Below, piece by piece: positions 1 to 5,602 of a stretch of 5,602 bases of DNA. The translations under genes were made by a program, and so were the position numbers. The stretch's first letter is position 1, and the number at the start of each line of letters is the position of its first letter. Below the pieces are notes generated by a model. That model searched no databases, was not told the DNA's origin, and was given only the letters and a program-made list of their open reading frames with translations. The DNA is from Lentisphaerota bacterium (GTDB taxonomy: Bacteria; Verrucomicrobiota; Kiritimatiellia; JAAZAB01): the NCBI GenBank assembly GCA_020201415.1, contig JAIVGW010000289.1:1-5602 (forward strand), written 5' to 3'.

Positions 1-1
1 G

Positions 2-94
2 CGCTTCAAGAAGCTCACCGAGCAATGGGTCGACCTGGCCCTCGAACTATCCCAACTTCGAACTAGACTGGGGACCGATAAAAAGACAGAATGA
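2..94 (+). CDS. Possible 3' end of an unknown gene (partial)
   Basis: This is an open frame entering from the left edge and ending at a TGA at 92-94. Its 30 visible residues start RFKKLTEQWVDL and end GTDKKTE, giving a charged, helix-like tail. A competing frame from base 3 stays open to a TAA near 153, so the reading frame is not secure. I recognise no family. It could equally be non-coding edge sequence. Confidence 0.2.
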   Translation, partial: RFKKLTEQWVDLALELSQLRTRLGTDKKTE

Positions 95-154
95 CACCAT
101 AGAACTTATCACTCACAAGTTATTATATAGGACCCCTAATACATAATCCTGTAT

Positions 155-284
155 GAGTTGCTTTCAAAATTCCGGACGGTTGCGACAACGCGCAACCCTC
201 CATTGCAAAAACATTCGGTTTTATTGATATTTGGAGGGTTGCGCGTCGTCGCAACCGGTTTTGCATATACTTTTGAAACCAGAT
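155..284. repeat. Twin-hairpin repeat, copy 1 (REPIN-like)
   Basis: This copy aligns without gaps to 2730-2859 at a constant offset of 2575. The alignment is nearly perfect over GAGTT-CTTT-AAAATTCCGGACGG at the left, near-identical from about 216 to 241, and roughly 64% over 257-284. The left hairpin is GGTTGCG (178-184), loop ACAACG, CGCAACC (191-197). The right hairpin is GGTTGCG (237-243), loop CGTCGT, CGCAACC (250-256). CTCC follows the left hairpin and GGAG precedes the right one, with 31 nt between them. The two halves are also inverted copies: 178-201 pairs with 233-256 at 23 of 24 positions. No poly-T tract follows on the minus strand, so it is not a canonical terminator for gene A. 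The layout matches REP doublets (REPINs), which are moved by RAYT transposases in other bacteria. That assignment is inference. Confidence 0.85.
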
Positions 285-295
285 CGTATGTTGCA

Positions 296-2869
296 TTATT
301 CAAGCCGGCCGAATTTCAGGATATTATGAAAACGATTATCGCCGGTTGGCGCATAGGCGGATAATTCCACGTCCGTACGTTGATTTCTCGTGCGCTGGCG
401 GCAGATATTGAAATGCCAGGGTTGTTCCGGCGAGGGCGACGGGCCGATGATAACATGCAAGGGGTCCTGGTCGCTGGAGGTAAAAGGGATCCGGGCCTCA
501 ACGCTCCAGAATCCGGCTGCCTCATCCGCATGCACGGCTATTTCAGCCTGAGCATCCCAGTCAACCCATTTTCTCTTCTCGGCGGCGCTGCGATCAAAAT
601 CCGCTACACTGCCGGCCGGATTCACGGCAATCTGGTAATAGGCATTATCCGGTGTATCAAACATCATCTCCACCAGATCACCAAACCATATTCCCCCCGC
701 ATCCTTGGGAAGAGCTTCCCCATTGAAAGGCTGACCGGGCTCATCGATGCAAAGCACGCCAACGTACAGGTTATTGTCATGCACGCCGATCTTGAACCTG
801 GTGGAGTAGCGCACTTCACCGCCTGACTCAACATCCCGCAAAACACCCGGCAATTCCTGCCAGAAAGGCTCGTCCAAACGGCCGTCGATCGTGAGCAGCG
901 CCATGGCCGGGGCATCGGGGTCCAAGTGATATACCGGCACATCCACGCGCCCGGCCTTGATCAATTCATATCGTTTCCGGTGTTTTTCAAGTCCTTCATC
1001 AAACAGCGCCACCCGCTGGCCGAAAACGGATGCGGGATCCACTTTGCTTTTGGCTTTATCGAACAGGGCCAGGGCTTCGCCGATCAGGGGCGCGCTGTCA
1101 ATCGGCCCGAACTCACGCTGACGCAACTCATAGAAATCAATGAATTCCGCCATCGCTCCGGCTGCCGGACCGTAGAACAAGCGGTAATATTCTCTTAATA
1201 CTTCGTCAATATCAAGATCGGCATTCCAATGGTAGAGCGCGGCAATGTAAATATTCAAGTGGTTGAATCCCGGATATTCGAGCTGGCTCTTTTGGGTCGG
1301 CACCCATAAATCCTCGCCTTGCGAAATCCCTTGAAGATTCCGCATATCGTCGGCAATCAACCTGGGCGTATTGGCGCCGCCGCCATGATTCATGAATATA
1401 ATAACCTTGTTGCCGGTTTTTTCCATCCATTCCCGCTGCACCCGGCGCAGCAAGTCCAGGTCCTCTTCCGACATATTGAACCGCCGTCGGCCATTGACTA
1501 TGTAAGCCAGCACATTTGAGTTCAATTTCTCAATCTTTTGCGGCGGCAACCAGTAGGTGCTGTAGGCGCCGCACTTGATGAATTTGCCGGGGTGTGATTT
1601 CTCCACTTCAATGGCAATGCGATTAACATAATCCCAGACATAGTCCGACAACACCCCGCGCGGCCCCCGCTCGGGCGTGTCCTTGCCCAGGCAGTCTTCA
1701 CACCGGCAGATGGACGAGAAACCGTCATCCGGCATGACATCCACCACCGGCACATCGTACATGTCGAACAAAAACCGCACATACCGCAGATTTTCCTGAA
1801 ACAACCCCTCGCTCGACAAGCAGGCATTGGGTGAGCCGCCGCTCACATGCCATTCGTTGTTATAAAGGGCATAAAATTCCGGATGCTGTTCGCGGATTTC
1901 CTCACGCCGGGTCACCCGTGAAATTCCATGGTGGGTATGATAGCCATAGGGCTCATTAAAACCCAGCCGCAGCGACCATGAGACATCGTCCATCACCTGA
2001 TCACCCATGCCAAATCTGGCGAAATTAACCATCCGGATATCATATTGCGGACGCACAGTAAGATCACACTCCGGCAAAACAATGTTTGCGAGTTCCGGGA
2101 CGATTTCTCCGAGTGGCCCCGGCATATACCACCTGACGCCCAGACCGTATAGGAACCCATATACCGCATTCAGTGTGCCCTTCTCATCAAAGCGCCACAT
2201 GTCAAAGGCGCGCTTGTATTTCATGTACATGCCCGCGCCAATCGGATTGAGCCAGCAGGAACCGGTGGCCTCGTCCCAGGCCGGCAGGACCTGACTGGTC
2301 CAATTGTTGCGGCTGGTGGCATAGATGCCCTGGGGCTTGAAAACCGTATCATGGCCGATCAGCGTCAACCAGCCGGGTCCGCTCCGGATGCGATAGGCTC
2401 CTCCAGTCAGGTCCTCAGCGCTGACGCCCACCTGATCAGTGAAAGGACTGCGCCCCACATAAATCCTGACTGCAGACACATTTTGGCCGGTCGCGGCTAC
2501 CGGGCGACTGGCAAGTTCACCAGCGGCAACGATAGGTAGCTTGGCTCCGCTGATTTTCTCGAGATACGCCTGCAGCTCCTGAGCCGCCAATCGGACGGAA
2601 CCAATGGGATTGTCATCCGTCACAATCTCCGCCATCGGCGCGCCATCCTTGACGATATGTGACTGAGCGAATCCAGCCACCTGATTCACCGCCAACCACA
2701 AGGAAAACAACAAAACCAATTTTACTATAGAGTTACTTTTAAAATTCCGGACGGTTGCGACGACGCGCAACCCTCCAGCAAACAATTCCACGGGTTTATT
2801 GATATTTGGAGGGTTTTGCTTTGTCAAAACCGTTTCCGCTCGGACTTGTGAAACTGGATAATTATGCAT
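296..2869 (-). CDS. Exported DUF4838 glycosidase-like protein with C-terminal CBM9-like domain (gene A)
   Basis: A predicted secreted protein of 857 residues that probably acts on a complex polysaccharide outside the cytoplasm; the substrate is unknown. A hydrophobic segment at residues 51-67 (LVLLFSLWLAV) looks like a signal peptide. Residues about 75-265 resemble the N-terminal accessory domain found before GH67/GH20-type barrels (SVRLAAQELQAYLEKISGA; later NAVYGFLYGLGVRWYMPG). About 290-560 is the DUF4838 core, with HPEFYALYNNEW, an acidic VMPDDG at 377-383 and a cysteine cluster C388-x-C390-x-x-C393. About 655-857 is a CBM9-like domain: TIDGRLDEPFW, NNLYVGVLCID, YYQIAVNPAG, WSVEARIPF, FNICRQR. 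The start is unsure. The ATG at 2869 reads through the whole repeat copy 2 and puts 50 residues before the signal peptide. A TTG at 2719 would place the signal peptide at the N-terminus but has no clear ribosome site. The gene lies 47 nt downstream of gene B, probably in the same transcript. The catalytic residues are not known to me. Confidence 0.88.
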   Translation of the reverse strand: MHNYPVSQVRAETVLTKQNPPNINKPVELFAGGLRVVATVRNFKSNSIVKLVLLFSLWLAVNQVAGFAQSHIVKDGAPMAEIVTDDNPIGSVRLAAQELQAYLEKISGAKLPIVAAGELASRPVAATGQNVSAVRIYVGRSPFTDQVGVSAEDLTGGAYRIRSGPGWLTLIGHDTVFKPQGIYATSRNNWTSQVLPAWDEATGSCWLNPIGAGMYMKYKRAFDMWRFDEKGTLNAVYGFLYGLGVRWYMPGPLGEIVPELANIVLPECDLTVRPQYDIRMVNFARFGMGDQVMDDVSWSLRLGFNEPYGYHTHHGISRVTRREEIREQHPEFYALYNNEWHVSGGSPNACLSSEGLFQENLRYVRFLFDMYDVPVVDVMPDDGFSSICRCEDCLGKDTPERGPRGVLSDYVWDYVNRIAIEVEKSHPGKFIKCGAYSTYWLPPQKIEKLNSNVLAYIVNGRRRFNMSEEDLDLLRRVQREWMEKTGNKVIIFMNHGGGANTPRLIADDMRNLQGISQGEDLWVPTQKSQLEYPGFNHLNIYIAALYHWNADLDIDEVLREYYRLFYGPAAGAMAEFIDFYELRQREFGPIDSAPLIGEALALFDKAKSKVDPASVFGQRVALFDEGLEKHRKRYELIKAGRVDVPVYHLDPDAPAMALLTIDGRLDEPFWQELPGVLRDVESGGEVRYSTRFKIGVHDNNLYVGVLCIDEPGQPFNGEALPKDAGGIWFGDLVEMMFDTPDNAYYQIAVNPAGSVADFDRSAAEKRKWVDWDAQAEIAVHADEAAGFWSVEARIPFTSSDQDPLHVIIGPSPSPEQPWHFNICRQRTRNQRTDVELSAYAPTGDNRFHNILKFGRLE
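2730..2859. repeat. Twin-hairpin repeat, copy 2, overlapping the 5' end of gene A
   Basis: This is the direct copy of 155-284. The left hairpin is GGTTGCG (2753-2759), loop ACGACG, CGCAACC (2766-2772). The right hairpin is GGTTTTG (2812-2818), loop CTTTGT, CAAAACC (2825-2831). CTCC and GGAG flank an identical 31-nt spacing (2777-2807), whose right half is almost unchanged between copies. The right hairpin differs from copy 1 at two stem positions on each side, and the changes compensate, so the local stem survives. The long pairing between the halves now has six mismatches in 24. Read on the minus strand, the element contains no stop in the gene A frame and would encode residues of the form GGLRVVATVRN if the ATG at 2869 is used. 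Confidence 0.85.
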
Positions 2870-2916
2870 CTTCAGCTACTTTATTCACGTGCCAAGTTCA
2901 CCGCTGTTAATGCAGA

Positions 2917-4850
2917 TTACCACTTCTTCCCTCGCAGGTCATCGGGAAAATAGCGGTCGCGGAACGGCCAGGCGCCGGGCCGCACAAGAAAAGCGTTGAA
3001 GGCATGGGGATATTCCTTGCTCTCCACCAACGGGCGGATGCGTTCCACCCAGAGGGCGCGCGCCTGGTCGGCAGCCGCCGTGTCCTGCCCCTTGGACTCC
3101 TTGAACCGATCCATACAACGCTCGGCCTCCAGCAACAACTCCGTGTAGTCCAGCCCGAGTCCCACAAAGCGGATGCGCTCACGGTAGATTTCCGGCTCGG
3201 CCGCCACGGTCGCTTCAGCCCGCGCGAGGTAATCCCGCGCACGCTGGAAGAAATCGACGTCCCAGGCTTGCTTAAGATCAACTCCCTCAAACAGGATGGA
3301 CTGGGCAACCATTTCGATCATTTCCCAGTAGGCCTGCATTTCCTGGGCGGCCTTGCCGAAAGCGCGCTGGTAATAATCGTCCATGATCGCCTGCCCGTCG
3401 GCATGGGGATTCCAGGCCATCTGTCCCAAGATGTAATAATAGGGCCCCTGGGTGGCCCAATGCTCGGTAATGGTGTCAAAGAAAAGACCGATTACGCCAT
3501 TCTCCGCCGCCAGACGCATATCGGCAATCGCATTGGTGATCCCGATATTCAGCATGCCCCGCTGCAACTCCGCGCCATGGCCAAGGTTCGGCCGCCAGGA
3601 AATGTGCGGGGCAAATTTCGCCCACTTTAAAAACAACTCACGGTGGTTGTAGTCACCGTCAGCCTGGCGGTTATGGAAATTGAACACGGCATTGACAATG
3701 ACATTGTCGTCGAGTTTGGCAGACACCGGTGGCGGCCGCGAGGCGCCGTAAGCCTGCATGATCACGAAATAGTCCTTATCGGGATAACGTTTTTTCAGCA
3801 GGCGCGCCAGGTGATTGGCAAATGTCACCTGGCGATCGCTCAAGGCCGGGTACTCCTGAGCCAGGCCTTCCCAGTAAAGCCGCACCAACGTACCGTCCGG
3901 ATCGTCCCAGGCCCGGCAGTTCTCGCAGATGCAGTAACCGCCATGACCGCCGTCATTCGCGCCGGCGCCGAAAGCCACCTGATTGGGATTACGTTCCAGC
4001 GATTCCTCCACATCCCGCAACCATTGATCCCAGACCGCCGGATTAGATTTGCAGAGTTTGGTGGTGCGGGCACTGCTCCATCGGCGGGTGCCATTTGGTT
4101 GCAGGGCAAAATATTCGGGGTGATCTTCATGAAACCGGTCCCACCAGCCGGAGAAAACATGTCCGCCATGGCATTGTAACGAATCGAGTTGCAGGCGCTG
4201 CCGACGCGTCCAGGTCTTGGAATGGCCGCGACCATCAAGTGACGAAAGCCGGATTAATCCGCTGCGATAACGAATCGGCGGATGGTAGCGATAGACTTGC
4301 GGCGCCAGCGCGATGGTGTCCTGCTTGACGAAGTCGGTCCCCAACTCACCGGGCCAGAACCAGCGCACACCCAGAAAATCCTGGAGAAAGGTATAGACGG
4401 CATTGACCGTCCCATATTCCTGTTGGACGCCATCGACCGTGTCACGGCGCAGTTCCACCTGCATGTGCTCCGGATGCCAGACATCGCGGCCAGCCACGAC
4501 CGCATGCCGGTCATTCACCGCGATCAGGATTTCCTCCGGATGTTGAAAATCGAAATCGACCTCAGGGAAAAGCTCGTGCAGCACCGGCTGATAGCCGACC
4601 CAGATGGCGCGCTCCGGCAGCGGGTCAGGCAACCCCTCGATGACCTCGGGCCGGGCGCCGCTGATCTTTTCAATGTATTCGACCAACTCATCCGCGGCGC
4701 GGCGGGGAAATCAAAAACCACGATCGGCGCCAGACTTATTCCATCCTCCACCAGCACCAATTCCGCAACAGGCTGTGCACCGACAGGGAACAGGGCAACA
4801 ACCAGCAACCAGCCCAGAAAGACAAAGACTTTAAACAGCGCTACGTGCAT
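2917..4850 (-). pseudogene. Exported DUF4838 glycosidase-like protein, frameshifted as written (gene B)
   Basis: The gene starts at ATG 4850, with GGAGG five to six bases upstream, and a clear signal peptide (MHVALFKVFVFLGWLLVVAL, cleavage likely near VGAQ). The first frame runs to APIVVFDF (codon 48). The homologous protein then continues in another frame (RRAADELVEYIEKISG) down to the TAA at 2917. Correcting by one base gives 644 residues; 1934 nt is one short of 645 codons. In corrected numbering, the N-terminal accessory domain spans about 30-190 (NAVYTFLQDFLGVRWFWPGE near 150). The DUF4838 core follows, with HPEYFALQPNGT, acidic GANDGGHGG near 297-305 and the cluster C307-x-C309-x-x-C312. 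It shares many motifs with gene A but has no CBM9-like domain. Lengths before and after the break are otherwise intact, so this may be a sequencing error, a recent mutation or true frameshifting. Function, probably extracellular glycan cleavage, is inferred from the family. Confidence 0.82.
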
Positions 4851-4855
4851 AAAAT

Positions 4856-4860
4856 CCTCC
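4856..4860 (-). promoter_or_regulatory. Ribosome binding site of gene B
   Basis: On the minus strand, GGAGG is followed by ATTTT and then ATG at 4850. It decides the start: an in-frame ATG at 4862 overlaps this site and would add only MEDF before the signal peptide, so 4850 is preferred. Confidence 0.75.
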
Positions 4861-4862
4861 AT

Positions 4863-4984
4863 ATTAAAAAGATTAAATCATCTTTATCATGTTGCCTGAG
4901 AATACGACTTCCTACAAGGGCGATTGCTTGCATTTTTCTTAGATAAGATGCTATTTATTGAGAATGGTATTGCTTGACTAATGT
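4863..4984. promoter_or_regulatory. Intergenic region between gene B and the AraC remnant
   Basis: This AT-rich stretch must hold the promoter for gene B, but I see no convincing -35/-10 pair on either strand. Two features stand out. One is an inverted repeat with AAAGAT (4868-4873) and ATCTTT (4880-4885) around six bases, just upstream of the gene B ribosome site. The other is a perfect direct repeat, ATTGCTTG, at 4923-4930 and 4969-4976. Either could be a regulator site; short repeats like these also arise by chance in AT-rich DNA. Confidence 0.35.
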
Positions 4985-5305
4985 TTGCAGATTACACGGG
5001 AACGGCTGCAAAAGGCCACTTACCTGCTGAGACACTCGTCCATGCTTGTTAAAGAAATCGCCTATGCCTGCGGCATCGCCAGCTTTCAATATTTTTGCCA
5101 TCTATTCACGAAAGTGACAGGCTGTTCGCCTCAAGCCTATCGGCGTCAATCGGTGCTTCTGAAAAATTTCAGTTATCACTCGACAAGGCTCACAAACACG
5201 CCAGCCTGTATATCACCAATAACTCAAGGGACCACGAAGTTTAGAAATAGAGTCAGCGCACCGGCAGATACCCGCGTAGGCCCCAGAGTGTGTCGCGCAG
5301 GATGA
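4985..5305 (+). pseudogene. AraC/XylS-family regulator remnant (C-terminal DNA-binding half only)
   Basis: Residues 2-54 match the second half of an AraC-type DNA-binding domain: the connecting helix (QITRERLQKATYLL), the second helix-turn-helix (LVKEIAYACGIASFQYFCHLF) and the end signature (TGCSPQAYRR, ending near 5146). A complete domain has about 100 residues with two helix-turn-helix units. The first unit and any N-terminal sensor domain are missing. A TAA at 4979-4981 lies directly upstream in frame, and the other frames there show no AraC-like sequence. After YRRQ the frame runs on to a TGA at 5303-5305 through sequence with no family resemblance. It is probably the relic of a regulator once placed divergently from the B-A operon. 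A short protein starting at TTG 4985 is unlikely to be functional. Confidence 0.75.
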
Positions 5306-5576
5306 TGCCACGAGGCAGCGATTTGATTTGCCATTCACCGGTATTGACGTTGTACAGCGCCAGGTCCCAGATCCCATCGCCATCGTAATCGCCGGGCACC
5401 GGCACATATCCCGGCCCACCCCACCAGTAGTTGCGCACGATCTCAACGCCCTCACGCGTCCGCATCAGTAAGGGGTCATAAGGGGTCAGGCATAAGGGGT
5501 CAAGGCATAAGGGGTCAGTCCTATAAATTAGATTGCGCTGAAAAACCCGTGTTTTCTTAAGATTATCACGCCACAT
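5253..5576 (-). pseudogene. FG-GAP/VCBS repeat protein fragment
   Basis: The recognisable part starts near ATG 5465 and gives about 70 residues. YVPVPGDYDGDGIWDLALYN carries the calcium-binding loop D-x-D-G-D-G-x-x-D typical of FG-GAP/VCBS beta-propeller repeats of exported or surface proteins. A second repeat begins (WGLRGYLPV), but the frame hits a TGA at 5253-5255 exactly where the next GDYDGDG loop would be expected. Upstream of 5465 the open frame continues to 5576 but runs into simple repeats (TDPLCLDPLCLTPYDPLL), which do not belong to the fold. Both ends are therefore cut, and the piece is best read as a fragment of a much larger gene. It could still be translated as a small protein, but that seems unlikely. 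Confidence 0.65.
5470..5517. repeat. Four direct copies of AAGGGGTCA
   Basis: AAGGGGTCA occurs at 5470-5478, 5480-5488, 5494-5502 and 5509-5517. Three copies are preceded by AT, and the last two by CAT after a G. They sit exactly where FG-GAP similarity stops. GGGGTCA-type repeats are, from memory, often seen next to IS200/RAYT-like transposase genes, but no transposase is visible in this window, so the link is a guess. Confidence 0.7.
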
Positions 5577-5602
5577 AACCCTTGTCTTTCTCAGGCTCGG
5601 CC

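Noticed and set aside
178..256. Rho-independent terminator of gene A
   Set aside because: On the minus strand the stems are followed by CTCC and mixed sequence, not a T tract. The same element also occurs before gene A.
155..284. Integron attC recombination site
   Set aside because: The palindromic repeat flanks a gene, but the stems read GGTTGCG/CGCAACC and do not fit the RYYYAAC and GTTRRRY core sites. No integrase is present.
158..364. Small plus-strand gene starting at TTG 158
   Set aside because: Its frame is made almost entirely of the repeat and then overlaps the 3' end of gene A. It has no ribosome site and no family resemblance.
3004..4179. Long plus-strand ORFs opposite gene B (3004-3630 and 3643-4179)
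   Set aside because: They mirror the strong minus-strand coding frame and lack domains or start signals.
4282..4899. Plus-strand ORF of 205 codons opposite gene B
   Set aside because: It is antisense to a well-supported DUF4838 coding region and has no recognisable domain; it is a shadow frame of GC-rich coding DNA.
5470..5517. CRISPR array
   Set aside because: The repeat units are only 9-12 bp with spacers of 1-6 bp, far too short for CRISPR repeats and spacers. No cas genes are present.

Overview
The window looks like a piece of chromosome from a polysaccharide-degrading bacterium of the Planctomycetota-Verrucomicrobiota-Chlamydiota kind (Kiritimatiellota, Lentisphaerota or Verrucomicrobiota). 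That placement is an inference. It rests on the side-by-side exported DUF4838-type glycosidase-like proteins, one with a family-9-like carbohydrate-binding domain, next to an AraC-type regulator fragment and an FG-GAP/VCBS surface-protein fragment. No rRNA or other marker gene is present to confirm it.

Layout from left to right. Positions 1-154 hold at most the tail of an unknown plus-strand gene. A repeat copy (155-284) follows. Gene A (minus strand, 2869 to 296) encodes an exported DUF4838 protein with a C-terminal CBM9-like domain. A second copy of the repeat (2730-2859) overlaps the annotated start of gene A. Gene B (minus strand, 4850 to 2917) encodes a second, shorter DUF4838 paralogue. 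B is upstream of A with only 47 nt between them, so they probably form one transcript, B then A. Gene B as written is interrupted by a one-base frameshift at a TTTCCCC tract, about 48 codons after its start. An intergenic region of about 135 nt follows, then a plus-strand AraC/XylS DNA-binding remnant without its first helix-turn-helix. Last comes a minus-strand FG-GAP/VCBS fragment cut off at both ends, with four AAGGGGTCA repeats at its 5' edge.

Function: A and B are probably secreted proteins that bind and cut a complex glycan, with the AraC fragment as the relic of a divergently placed regulator. The right-hand 600 bases look like decayed, rearranged DNA.

The most interesting item is the repeat. 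Each copy is an ungapped unit of about 130 bp holding two small hairpins (7-bp stem, 6-nt loop, 7-bp stem) separated by exactly 31 nt in both copies. The left and right hairpins are inverted relative to each other, so the pair can also fold as one long stem. In the second copy, two stem positions of the right hairpin have changed on both sides so that pairing is kept, while the long stem is degraded. This resembles a REP doublet (REPIN), but no transposase for it is visible here. The two copies lie in the same orientation, exactly 2575 bp apart, and bracket gene A like a cassette.
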